DNA of 64,000 nt from Enteractinococcus coprophilus (GCF_006716305.1 NZ_VFOU01000002.1:124001-188000), one strand, 5' to 3'. Positions 44,230-52,487 are shown, counted from the stretch's first letter. Notes: generated by a model from the letters alone, not told the origin. Translations and numbers: made by a program.

Positions 44230-45830
44230 TGTTTAAACGGTTTGTCCCTTCCAGAATCGACACCGACCCGGGCCACCACATCCGGGTCGGCCTCGCCGCG
44301 GCAATCATCATCATGATCGCCTCCTGGGGCGTCGGCTGGTTACCCCAAACCCAAAACTCCTGGTTCGCCGGCACCACCATTCTCAACCCCCTACGCTTCT
44401 GGACCCCGGGTGTCACCGTCTGCGCCGTCGCACTGGTCACCGGGGGACTGCTGTTGGTGCGTTCCTGGCTGCGCCTAGGCCAAGCGCTGCAACTGCCCTA
44501 CACCACCGGTGCCGGCGAAAACACCGTCGGCAGCGTCAAAGAAGCTGCACGCACCGTTCGCATCAACGACCACAAACTTGCCGTCATCAACCGGGCCATC
44601 ATCTACTGGACCGTCCCCCTGATTTTCGCCTTCCCGATCATGTCCCGCGACGTGTATTCCTACCTGGCCCAGGGACGCCTCCTACACGCCGGGCTCGACC
44701 CCTATGGCGAAGGCGTGTCCTCACTGCCCGGCTGGTTCATGATCGGTGCCGACTCCTTATGGGCGCAATCCCCATCACCCTACGGGCCCGCGTTTTTGCT
44801 CATTTCACAACTCGTGTGGTTTGTGACCGACGGCGGCCCCGAATGGGCCATTTTGTGTTTTCGCGCCCTCTTTCTTGGCGGCATGGCCATGTGCATGTGG
44901 GCCATCCCGCGCCTGGCCCGACGCTTCGGCGCCCGCGGCGACTGGGCCCAGTGGATCTTCATCGCCAACCCACTGTTCGGCCTCTACATGATCGCTGGCG
45001 CCCACAACGACACCTTGATGCTCGGTCTGCTGCTCACCGGCTTGTATTTCGTCAACCCGCACTGGACGCCAACAGAAAACCGCCGACGCCGCATTCTGTT
45101 CGGATTCATCCTGCTGGGCTGTTCGATCGCGATCAAACCTCTCACCGTGCTGGTCTTACCCTTCGCCGGCATGCTGTTACTCTGGCGACCCGATAGCAAC
45201 ATCTCCTACCGCGCGCGCATTGCCGTCTGGTTCAAATCCGTACTCGCCGTGGGCTTGTTGCTAATAGGATTTGGCGCCATCACCGGCCTGTGGTTCGGCT
45301 GGATCCCGGCCATGATGACCTCCGGTTCTGCAGCCTTCCCTTATGCACCCTTCGGCCTGCTGGGCCTGGGCATCGGCTGGTTGGTGGATCTTATCTGGAA
45401 CACGGGCATCGAACCCGCCGCGCAAGTCGTCTACAGTCTTGGCACTCTGACGATCGCTGCCGTCACCGCCTGGCTGGCCCTGCTACCAAAACCCAAACAC
45501 CCGATTCTCTCGGCTGCCATAGCACTGACGACGGCGGTCCTGGCCGCCCCTGTCTTCCAGCCCTGGTATGTGTTGTGGGTGCTGCCGCTCTTTGCCGTGG
45601 CGGGTCGATGGCGCGGTTGGAGCTCCTCGCTGCTGTATCTACTCGTTGCCGTCCTGATTGTCGCTGGGGTGGTCGATCAACTGGCCGTCTCCCAATGGAT
45701 CCCGCTGCTGTCCATACGCATTCTCACCGGAACCATCGGGCTCATTGGATTGGCTGTTCTTATATTCTTAGATCCGCTGACGCGCCGCGCATTTCCCCAA
45801 ACCCGAAAAACGAGCCAATACGTCGCCTAG
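44229..45830 (+). CDS. Polyprenol-phosphomannose-dependent alpha-1,6-mannosyltransferase, MptB-like (copy 2)
   Basis: 533 residues, a paralogue of the gene before it with the same layout: FAFPIMSRDVYSYLAQGRLL, DPYGEGVSSLPGWF and LWAQSPSPYGPAFLLI. It begins inside the upstream stop codon (TGATG), so the two proteins are translationally coupled and may act in sequence, one starting and one extending the mannan chain, as MptB and MptA do in corynebacteria. That division of labour is inferred. The frame is open upstream into copy 1, but only ATG 44229 gives a conserved N-terminus. Confidence 0.85.
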   Translation: MFKRFVPSRIDTDPGHHIRVGLAAAIIIMIASWGVGWLPQTQNSWFAGTTILNPLRFWTPGVTVCAVALVTGGLLLVRSWLRLGQALQLPYTTGAGENTVGSVKEAARTVRINDHKLAVINRAIIYWTVPLIFAFPIMSRDVYSYLAQGRLLHAGLDPYGEGVSSLPGWFMIGADSLWAQSPSPYGPAFLLISQLVWFVTDGGPEWAILCFRALFLGGMAMCMWAIPRLARRFGARGDWAQWIFIANPLFGLYMIAGAHNDTLMLGLLLTGLYFVNPHWTPTENRRRRILFGFILLGCSIAIKPLTVLVLPFAGMLLLWRPDSNISYRARIAVWFKSVLAVGLLLIGFGAITGLWFGWIPAMMTSGSAAFPYAPFGLLGLGIGWLVDLIWNTGIEPAAQVVYSLGTLTIAAVTAWLALLPKPKHPILSAAIALTTAVLAAPVFQPWYVLWVLPLFAVAGRWRGWSSSLLYLLVAVLIVAGVVDQLAVSQWIPLLSIRILTGTIGLIGLAVLIFLDPLTRRAFPQTRKTSQYVA

Positions 45831-45992
45831 ATTAGCGTGGCTTTAACTCGCCGCTGAGTTGTCGGGGTAGAAAACGCCACCAATCGCTTGCATCTGAATG
45901 TGAGCTCCATTACTATTTTATCTCACGTGTACATGAGGTATATATCTCTGAAATATCAGCTGGATTCTCCCGTCACTGAAACGCAGGTAGTA

Positions 45993-47309
45993 ATGAACAA
46001 CGCAACTGCTAGTACGACTTCGCCACAGGTCAGCAAACTCACTCCGCTCGACGAAGCTAGTTTCAAACCTATTCATCTGCTCGCCACCGTCTGTGTACTG
46101 GGTGGAGCATTTGTCGACGGTTATATCCTCGGCATTATTGGTCCAGGTCTCGTGCTGGGTCAGCCCGAACTCCAGCTTGGTCCACTCGCACAGGGCCTGA
46201 TTGCTTCCAGTGCCTTAATCGGGGTATTCATCGGCGGGCTCATCTTTGGGTCCCTGGCCGACCGATTTGGTCGACGACCGGTCTTCTTTTGGAACCTTCT
46301 GGCCTTCGTTGCCCTGTCACTGCTGCAGCTTGTAACAGTTGGTGTATGGGATCTCGTATTGATCCGCCTGGCCCTTGGCCTGGCAATCGGTGTTGAATAC
46401 GCGGTCGGTACTGCGGTCTTGGCAGAGTTTTCCCAGCGCAAAGGCCGCGGCGTTATCCTAGGCAACTTCGCAGTCTTCTGGATGATTGGCTTTGTGTGCG
46501 CATTCCTCGTGGGCGTTGTCTGGACGGGCGACAGCTGGCGCCTGCTGCTTGCAACAAGTGCTGTCCCGGCGTTCATCGTCTTCGTCCTACGGACGCGTCT
46601 GCCCGAGACGCCCATGTGGCTCAAGGCCAAGGGCCGTGTCGAAGAATCTGAAGCCGTAGTGCGCAAACACTATGGCGAGGGCTACTACATTCCAGAAGTC
46701 GTTCTCGACGAGCGTCAACCTTCGCTGAGAGAAATCTTTACCCGCGATACCTGGCGCAGTAGTGTGTACTCCGGCTTGTTCTGGTTCTGCCAGGTTGGGC
46801 CGTTCTTTGCGATTTTCACGTTCCTCACACCGGTGTTCGACAGTCTCGGCATTGAGCAGACCACAGGAACCGAAGTCGTGCTCAACTTGATCCAATTAGC
46901 TGGCGCAGGCTTTGGGCTGTTGCTGTTGCACTGGCTGAGTCGTCGAGGCTTCGTCATCCTGACGTTTGCGATTATTGCTTTGACGTTGATTGCGCTGGGC
47001 GTACTGCCTGGCACCAGCCAATGGGTCATCTTCCTGTTCGGGCTCTACCTCTTTATGGCTCCGGCGGCTAACAACATCCAATACGTGTATCCCAGTGAAA
47101 TCTTTGACACACGGGTACGCGGGACAGGCATCGGATTCTCGGCGGCCTTCTCGAGAGTCTCGGCTGCTGCTGTGACGTACATGCTGCCCTGGCTGATGGC
47201 TCAATTCGGAGGCTCAGTCACCATGTTGATCATGGCGATCTTCCCAATCATTGGATTAGTGGCGTCGATAGCCTGGGCTCCTGAAACGAAAGAAACCTCG
47301 CTGACATAA
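45993..47309 (+). CDS. MFS transporter, sugar/aromatic-acid porter type
   Basis: 438 residues and 12 membrane segments. The motif GSLADRFGRRPVFF after segment 2 and the PETPMWLKAKGR segment after segment 6 place it in the sugar-porter/AAHS part of the superfamily, which imports sugars or organic acids with protons. ATG at 45993 is chosen; an upstream extension to 45888 has no conservation. A GntR/FCD regulator gene follows after a terminator. Such regulators commonly control carriers of small carboxylates, which hints at substrate class only. Confidence 0.85.
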   Translation: MNNATASTTSPQVSKLTPLDEASFKPIHLLATVCVLGGAFVDGYILGIIGPGLVLGQPELQLGPLAQGLIASSALIGVFIGGLIFGSLADRFGRRPVFFWNLLAFVALSLLQLVTVGVWDLVLIRLALGLAIGVEYAVGTAVLAEFSQRKGRGVILGNFAVFWMIGFVCAFLVGVVWTGDSWRLLLATSAVPAFIVFVLRTRLPETPMWLKAKGRVEESEAVVRKHYGEGYYIPEVVLDERQPSLREIFTRDTWRSSVYSGLFWFCQVGPFFAIFTFLTPVFDSLGIEQTTGTEVVLNLIQLAGAGFGLLLLHWLSRRGFVILTFAIIALTLIALGVLPGTSQWVIFLFGLYLFMAPAANNIQYVYPSEIFDTRVRGTGIGFSAAFSRVSAAAVTYMLPWLMAQFGGSVTMLIMAIFPIIGLVASIAWAPETKETSLT

Positions 47310-47328
47310 ACTACTCAAGCTTTCAAGA

Positions 47329-47366
47329 TGTGCTGGGCCGTTTAGACTAAGGCTCAGCACATTTTG
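47329..47366 (+). terminator. Terminator between MFS and GntR genes
   Basis: 11-bp stem TGTGCTGGGCC / GGCTCAGCACA (one wobble), loop 11, then TTTT. It may limit co-transcription into the regulator gene. Confidence 0.75.
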
Positions 47367-47399
47367 CTTTGTCCAAAAACAGATCAGGAGTCACGCAAT

Positions 47400-48050
47400 A
47401 TGGGGGAAGCGCGCCCGCCGGTCCATCGGACCCTCGCAGAACGAGCTTACGATCAATTGCGCGACCTGATTATCTCGGCCGAACTCGCCCCCGGGCAACT
47501 CATTGACGAAGAACGCATGATTGAGCGCCTGGGTATCGGACGCACTCCACTGCGCGAAGCCATGCGGCGGTTACGCGCCGAAGGACTCCTGGACATTTAC
47601 CCGCACCGCGGCACATTCGTTCCCGAAGTAACGGTGCGCGATCTCCGGCAAATCTCCGAAGCCCGCCGTGTACTGGAAGGCTATGCGGCCGCTCGCGCTG
47701 CCCAATCTACGTCGGACATCTTCCGGAAGGATCTCGTCGAGGCCTACGAAGAACTCCAAACTATCGAAGACGCAGATGCCGAACGGCTGTTGGATATCGA
47801 TGCACGGATGCACGAAGCGATCTACCGTGCCATGGATAACCGGTATATCGAATCCACTCTCAAGCAGTACTTCACCCTGTCTCAACGCATGTGGAACTAT
47901 GTGCTGCCGCGCTTACAGGTCATGAGACCGCACGTTGATGAACATCTTGAAATGCTTCAGGCCGTCATTCAACAGAAACCAGGGGAAGCCGAACAGTTGG
48001 CCATCAGTCACGTCACGAACTTTGAAAAAGCGGTCTTAGAAGCGCTTTAA
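47400..48050 (+). CDS. GntR-family (FadR subfamily) transcriptional regulator
   Basis: 216 residues. The N-terminal winged helix-turn-helix (about 8-70) reads AERAYDQLRDLII, then GIGRTPLREAMRRLRAEGLL. The C-terminal FCD domain has a DARMHEAIYRAM helix and later His residues (HVDEH, ISHVTNF) that fit the metal-assisted ligand pocket. It should repress a gene for uptake or use of a small organic acid. The neighbours that it may control are the upstream MFS carrier and, downstream, a broken flavoprotein gene preceded by palindromes. CAGGAG lies 11 bases before the ATG. Confidence 0.88.
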   Translation: MGEARPPVHRTLAERAYDQLRDLIISAELAPGQLIDEERMIERLGIGRTPLREAMRRLRAEGLLDIYPHRGTFVPEVTVRDLRQISEARRVLEGYAAARAAQSTSDIFRKDLVEAYEELQTIEDADAERLLDIDARMHEAIYRAMDNRYIESTLKQYFTLSQRMWNYVLPRLQVMRPHVDEHLEMLQAVIQQKPGEAEQLAISHVTNFEKAVLEAL

Positions 48051-48158
48051 TGTCAACCCACTAAATCTCTACGAGTCAGGCCTGGACCACTGCAGGGTGG
48101 CAGGGTGCGGGTCCAGCACGGCGAAGGCAGTTACCGTTCAGCCTTCAAAGCGTCTGGC

Positions 48159-48209
48159 CACAATTGTGTCATGCATTGCTTTCAGCATGGAAGAAGCATT
48201 GTCACAATG
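48159..48209. promoter_or_regulatory. Two palindromes upstream of the split flavoprotein gene
   Basis: CACAATTGTG (48159-48168) and CATTGTCACAATG (48197-48209) are perfect palindromes sharing an ACAAT half-site, 25 to 75 bases before the ATG at 48234. They look like operator sites for a dimeric regulator; the adjacent GntR protein is one candidate. Confidence 0.45.
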
Positions 48210-48233
48210 AGCTTCAACCTGCATCCTAAAACT

Positions 48234-48287
48234 ATGCAAAATATTCAGAATCCACACTGCAATCGTGACGTCGTGATCATCGGAGGG
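48234..48287 (+). pseudogene. Thioredoxin reductase-like flavoprotein, 5' fragment
   Basis: 18 codons from ATG 48234 read MQNIQNPHCN then RDVVIIGG, the beginning of a Rossmann FAD-binding motif (GxGxxG). The frame is broken exactly within the glycine run by the IS110 insertion that starts at about 48288. The motif resumes in frame-compatible form at 51140 (GAAGLSAALVLARARR). The two parts join to give DVVIIGG then GAAGLSAAL, so the original gene can be reconstructed. Confidence 0.75.
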
Positions 48288-48312
48288 TGCTTCTATGAAG
48301 CTTCTATAGATG

Positions 48313-49383
48313 TCAATACCTTTTTGCTGAGTGAGCGGCTTGATTGAGGTGCCGGTAAACTCGACGGGCCAGATAGCGTTTCAAGCATCTACGTATCTCT
48401 CGGTCAGTTTTGCCTTCGATGCGTCGTTTTTCGACATAAGCTTGGGTTTCGGGATCATGGATTGTTCGGTGCATCGCGATCACGTTGAGGGCTCGGTTGA
48501 GTTGGCGGTCACCGCCTCGGTTGAGCCGGTATCGCACCGTGTTACCTGAGGAAGCTGGCAGTGGGCTTGCACCAGCTAGAGCGGCAAATGCTGCCTCGTT
48601 GCGGAGCCTTCCGGGATAAGCCCACGCCACGAGCATCGTGGCTGCTGTGACTGGTCCGATACCAGTTTCGTTGGTGAGGTCAGCAGCGGGACTTTGTGCA
48701 ATCAGGTTCGACAGCTGTTTGTCATTCTGGAGAATCTCAGTGTGGGCTTGTCGGACGCGTTGCGCTAAACGAATAGCCTCGCTGCGTGCGATAGCTAAGC
48801 TGATGGGTTCTTTTCTGCTACGCCAGGATGCGATCTGGCTGATGATTTTCATCCCGAGTGCACGCCGTGCATCGATGCCTAAATCAATGGTCCGCAGTAA
48901 CGCAGTTAGGGCGTTGATGGCTCTGGTGCGTTCGCGTGCTAATTCGTCTCTGGCGGTCAACAAAATCTGCAGTGCACTCTGAATGTCGTCGTGACCTCGT
49001 GGTTTGCGTAGCCGGTCAGTGGCCAATGGCAAGACTGCGCTGGCAATACGGAACGCATCAATGGGATCAGTTTTACCAATACCTCGGCGGGTTTTGTTGC
49101 TCATACGAGGCGCCTCGACGACTTCGTAGCCTGCCGTATCGACTGCTTTGGCCAGCTCAGCCCCGTAGCTGCCGATGCCCTCGATGACCCACAGACTATC
49201 CAGGTCTCCGTCGGTCCGTCGCCCGGCCCATGACAGAGCCCGTCGCAGCCCAGGTTTTGTGGTCGGAAACGTTTGGGTATCGACATGAACGCCACTGTTG
49301 GTGACCACAGCATAGGTGTGTGTTGCAGCGTGGGTGTCGACTCCGATGACATATGCATACTGGTGTGAAACGATAGTGGACAT
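48313..49383 (-). CDS. IS110-family transposase A
   Basis: 356 residues. The N-terminal DEDD RuvC-like domain (about 8-165) has Asp in AYVIGVDTHA, Glu in LWVIEGIGSYG and the Asp pair in GKTDPIDAFRIA. The C-terminal Transposase_20 domain contains NETGIGPVTAATMLVAW (helix-hairpin-helix) and the Ser-containing ASPLPASSGN, where the family's catalytic serine lies. All look intact, so the enzyme may be active. ATG at 49383 begins the conserved part; AAGGG lies 12 bases upstream. The frame is open to 49473. Confidence 0.9.
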   Translation of the reverse strand: MSTIVSHQYAYVIGVDTHAATHTYAVVTNSGVHVDTQTFPTTKPGLRRALSWAGRRTDGDLDSLWVIEGIGSYGAELAKAVDTAGYEVVEAPRMSNKTRRGIGKTDPIDAFRIASAVLPLATDRLRKPRGHDDIQSALQILLTARDELARERTRAINALTALLRTIDLGIDARRALGMKIISQIASWRSRKEPISLAIARSEAIRLAQRVRQAHTEILQNDKQLSNLIAQSPAADLTNETGIGPVTAATMLVAWAYPGRLRNEAAFAALAGASPLPASSGNTVRYRLNRGGDRQLNRALNVIAMHRTIHDPETQAYVEKRRIEGKTDREIRRCLKRYLARRVYRHLNQAAHSAKRY

Positions 49384-49693
49384 AGCGATTGTTTCCCTTC
49401 GGATCTGTTCGCGGACCGTGTTTCGGTCGCTATCGGCTGACACCGAGCCCGGACAGGAATCACTTCGGGGCAAAACTGTAACGGGTCACAACGCTCAATG
49501 TTGGACATGCTTCTATCAGGCCACCAAGGTGGACCGGGCGGTGTCGGCCCACCGTTGTCATCGGACAATTCATAGGCAAGACACCCCATCACGGAGGTCA
49601 GTTTTGTCATGAGTCACGACAACGCCAGTGTGCCAATCAACCTACCCGGCCAGCCAGTCCCGGACTAGCCACTTTCAGCTTTACACGTTTTCG
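49384..49693 (-). ncRNA. Non-coding region before transposase A, candidate bridge RNA
   Basis: 310 bases without a gene between the two transposases. On the transposase strand it contains strong potential structure (GGTGGGCC / GGTCCACC arms at about 49520-49555) and the block CTGATAGAAGCATG (plus 49505-49518), found with two transitions before transposase B as well. IS110-group elements encode a bridge RNA upstream of the transposase; this is a positional and pattern-based candidate only. Part may be the right end of element B. Confidence 0.35.
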
Positions 49694-50893
49694 TCAAGCT
49701 GCTGGAACAAGTTGTGCTGGGCGAGATTCGTAGAACGTGCCGTCTCTGAGCATGGCGAACAGGACGTCGGATCGGCGTCGGGCGAGGGCGATGACGGCTT
49801 GGTTGTGGCGTTTGCCTTCGGCGCGTTTTTTGTCGTAGTAGGCCCGCGAGGCGGGGTCGCCTTTAATCGAAGCAAAGGCAGATAAGAACAGCACTCGTTT
49901 GAGGACTTTGTTGCCGCGCCGAGATGGGGATTCTCCACGGATGGAGGTGCCGGATTGGCGGGTCACGGGTGCGATGCCAGCATATGAAGCTAGGTGTGCT
50001 GCGGATTTGAAGTCTTTGCCCACCACTTCAGTGAGAATGCGTGCGGCTGTCCTGACCCCGATGCCTGGCATGGAGGTCAGGACTTCGGTAAGAGGGTGCG
50101 CATCAACGACTTTCAAGATCTCAGTTTCGATATCGGCCCGTTGCTGGGTCAGCTGTTGAAGTTGAGCCGCCAACCGCCCGACGATGTGTTCAGCAGCGTT
50201 CGTGCCAGTCACCACGGTGGTTTGTTCAGCTAGCGCGGCAAAGATCTCGTCGGTGAGTCGCGCCGCCATTCGGGGCGCTAATTTCTTTAACCGGGTTCTG
50301 ACATGTCCTCGCCCGGCGCGCTGCAAAGCGGCCGGAGTTGGATACCTACCCAGCACATCCACCACGGCCGGGTGGGCCAGCCTGGGCCCAAGCACCCGTT
50401 CCAGCGTGGGGTGAATCTGGGTCAATAATCCTCGCAGCCGGTTGCGGACTTGAGTCAGTTGCGCGGCAAGATCGTCATCAAAACCACACAGCATCGATAG
50501 TTCGGCAATCTGTTCTTCAGCGATCGTGATCCCGCGCAATGTGTGGGGCATGGTGCGCGCTGTTTCGGCGATGATGTAGGCATCTCGGGCATCTGTTTTA
50601 GCCTGGCCCGGATGTAAATCGGCCACCCGGCGCATCGTCAACCCTGGTAGGTAGGCGACTTGGATCCCGAGTTGTTGGGCAACCGCGATCACTAACGCGC
50701 CGATGGTTTTGGGCTGATCTACCACAACCAATAACTCGCCGTATTTGGTCGCAAGATCTTTCAACAGCTCCTGAATCTTTGGTTCAGATTGCGGCAACGG
50801 CTTGTCATATACGACCTTGCCATCGTGGTTGACAGCGGTGGCATGATGGTCGGACTTGCCGACGTCGATGCCAAGAAACACTTGAGGTTCCAT
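49694..50893 (-). CDS. IS110-family transposase B
   Basis: 399 residues. The DEDD domain shows Asp in FLGIDVGKSDHHA, acidic residues in LLVVVDQPKT and GQAKTDARDAYIIAE; the C-terminal domain shows LTSMPGIGVRTAARILTE and the serine region APVTRQSGTSIRG, followed by RRGNKVLKRVLFLSAFAS. It is intact by motif. The ATG has a GAAGG site 5 bases upstream. It differs clearly from transposase A in length and sequence, so the two are separate elements rather than a duplication. Confidence 0.92.
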   Translation of the reverse strand: MEPQVFLGIDVGKSDHHATAVNHDGKVVYDKPLPQSEPKIQELLKDLATKYGELLVVVDQPKTIGALVIAVAQQLGIQVAYLPGLTMRRVADLHPGQAKTDARDAYIIAETARTMPHTLRGITIAEEQIAELSMLCGFDDDLAAQLTQVRNRLRGLLTQIHPTLERVLGPRLAHPAVVDVLGRYPTPAALQRAGRGHVRTRLKKLAPRMAARLTDEIFAALAEQTTVVTGTNAAEHIVGRLAAQLQQLTQQRADIETEILKVVDAHPLTEVLTSMPGIGVRTAARILTEVVGKDFKSAAHLASYAGIAPVTRQSGTSIRGESPSRRGNKVLKRVLFLSAFASIKGDPASRAYYDKKRAEGKRHNQAVIALARRRSDVLFAMLRDGTFYESRPAQLVPAA

Positions 50894-51139
50894 CGGGTAC
50901 CTTCTTTGACTCGTTCCAGTAAAAAGACCAGGTCACCGATGGCCCGTCCGCTCACAACCACGTTACAACGGCCCGCAAGTTCCAAGAGCGTGCTTCTATT
51001 AGCGATCCGAACGAACCAGACCGGTTCCGGTGACAACACCCCCCGGATTATGGTCAACTGGGGGCAAACATCATGCCGGAACCAGCCGGCTTCCTACACT
51101 GCATATCCTGCCGGAAAACAGTGACACCTAAAAGGTAAC
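50894..51139 (-). ncRNA. Non-coding left end of IS110 element B, candidate bridge RNA
   Basis: 246 bases from the transposase start to the outer junction with the flavoprotein gene, the usual size and place for an IS110-group bridge RNA. It contains CTAATAGAAGCACG (plus 50989-51002), nearly the same as the block before transposase A, then CGTTGTAAC, matched by CGTTGTGAC in element A. GC-rich inverted repeats (CACCGGAACCGGT-like, near 51020-51035) support structure. RNA production is not shown. Confidence 0.4.
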
Positions 51140-51731
51140 GGGGCGGCCGGACTCAGCGCCGCCCTGGTGTTAGCCCGAGCACGTCGAACGGTCACTGTTA
51201 TCGACGCCGGACAACCACGCAATGCCCCGGCCGCTCGATGATGGCGACGAGCTTCGGGCCGGTCAGCTGATCATTGCCACCGGCGTTCGAGACGTGCTCC
51301 CCGACATCGACGGTGTGGAATTTGACCAGGAAGCGCTGGATACGCTTGCTGCGGTTGGCATCCCACTGATTGACGAACAGGTATCCGCAGTCGAGGTCAC
51401 GGAAGATGCAATCTCCGGGTTGCGCCTAGCAGACGGTCGAACCGTGCCGGTTGAGGCGGTCGGGGTTTCCAGTGGCATGCGGGCAAACCTCGACGGTCTC
51501 GAAGCGCTTGGACTGGAAACAGAAACCAACCCACAAGGCACCTTCTTGCGGGCCGACGACACCGGCCACACCAACGTGCCCGGCGTTTGGGGCACCGGCA
51601 ACGTCATGGACCCGGATTTACAACTCAGCGAATGTATTTCCCATGGGGCGCGAGTGGCCGTCACGATCAATAACGGTCTAATCTTTGGTGACGCCGAAGC
51701 CGCACTCGCAGCCACACGGAAGAGCGTGTAA
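51140..51731 (+). pseudogene. Thioredoxin reductase-like flavoprotein, 3' remnant with internal deletions
   Basis: From 51140 the frame reads GAAGLSAALVLARARR, then VTVIDAGQPRNAPAAR and a TGA at about 51227. The family continues only in another frame from about 51233 (LRAGQLIIATGVRDVLPD), so some 90 codons are missing there. After LPDIDG the sequence jumps to a segment normally about 75 residues further on, losing the CxxC redox centre. The end (PGVWGTGNVMDPDLQLSE) is normal. With the IS110 insertion this is an inactivated NAD(P)/FAD oxidoreductase; 51222-51731 remains open but cannot fold as the enzyme. Confidence 0.75.
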
Positions 51732-51759
51732 AAGAACAGCAGGTTGTGCTTTAAATGTA

Positions 51760-51797
51760 ACCGGCATCCGAAGGTTTCGACCCTGTCAGATGCCGGT
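51760..51797 (-). terminator. Possible terminator after tRNA-Arg
   Basis: 9-bp inverted repeat ACCGGCATC / GATGCCGGT with a 20-base loop, just downstream of the tRNA on the minus strand; only a weak T-tract follows. Confidence 0.5.
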
Positions 51798-51803
51798 ATG
51801 TTG

Positions 51804-51877
51804 CGCCCCAGGAGGGACTCGAACCCCCGACCTACGGATTAGAAGGCCGTTGCTCTATCCAGCTGAGCTACTGAGGC
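51804..51877 (-). tRNA. tRNA-Arg (anticodon TCT)
   Basis: 74 nt. Acceptor GCCTCAG/CTGGGGC, D-arm AGCTCAGCTGGATAGAGC, anticodon arm ACGGC-CTTCTAA-TCCGT (the innermost pair is mismatched), T-arm GGGGGTTCGAGTCCC. CCA is not encoded. Confidence 0.93.
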
Positions 51878-52037
51878 AACGGGGATAGTCTACCCAAAAT
51901 GTTGTCCACAATTCGAACTTGCTATCCGTGTTATCCACAGTTTAGTCTTCCTCAAACATTGCCAGCGGGGTGATCGTCTTGACTGAACACATATTCGAAC
52001 CCTGATTCGGATAACTGTTGAGTGAAAGGACTGGAAC

Positions 52038-52487
52038 ATGAAAACCCAATTGACTGTTCGAGGTAACGTGGCCACCGCACCGCGCCGATTCGTCACCGAC
52101 GATGGAACGGTGATCGCAGAATTTCGACTGGCCGCCACTGAGCGCTACTTCAACCGACAAACCCAAGAATGGGAAGACGGCACCACCTCCTGGTATACGG
52201 TGTCCGCATTCCGCCGGCTTGCCGAAAACATCTTCCGGTCGTTTTCGGTTGGGGATCCGGTAATCGTCTCCGGCAAGCTGACCATCAAACAGTGGACTTC
52301 TAAAGACGAGACTAAAAAGGGCACGACCCCAGAAATCAATGCGGAAACCGCTGGGCACGATCTGCTGCTTGGTTTTACTGATTTCACGCGCTTCACTAAA
52401 TCTAAGCCCACCATCGTCGAAGAGCACTCGAATGATGGGCCGCTGATTGATCACGGGTGGGAAGAACCCGAGGCACTGTCGGCCTAA
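52038..52487 (+). CDS. ssb: Single-stranded DNA-binding protein (accessory type)
   Basis: 149 residues with one OB fold: MKTQLTVRGNVATAPRRF, a central FRLAATERYFNRQTQEWEDG, SWYTVSAFRRLAENIFRSF and VIVSGKLTIKQW. It lacks the long Gly-rich linker and the acidic DDxxPF tip of the replicative SSB, ending EEPEALSA, so it is probably the shorter second SSB found in many actinobacteria. A GAAAGGA site precedes the ATG. It is followed after 79 bases by ettA, a neighbourhood seen in related genomes. Confidence 0.88.
   Translation: MKTQLTVRGNVATAPRRFVTDDGTVIAEFRLAATERYFNRQTQEWEDGTTSWYTVSAFRRLAENIFRSFSVGDPVIVSGKLTIKQWTSKDETKKGTTPEINAETAGHDLLLGFTDFTRFTKSKPTIVEEHSNDGPLIDHGWEEPEALSA

Larger units (their letters stand above)
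48288..51139 (-). mobile_element. Insertion of two tandem IS110-family elements
   Basis: A 2852-base block separates the two halves of a flavoprotein's FAD motif, which fixes its outer limits to within a few bases. It holds two IS110-type transposase genes, both on the minus strand and only distantly similar, each with a longer non-coding stretch upstream of the transposase than downstream. No terminal inverted repeats or target duplication are evident, as expected for the family. The junction between the two elements, somewhere in 49500-49693, cannot be placed. Confidence 0.75.

Noticed and set aside
48288-51139. Composite transposon with the two IS110 elements flanking cargo
   Set aside because: The elements differ from each other and have no cargo gene between them; they are simply adjacent.
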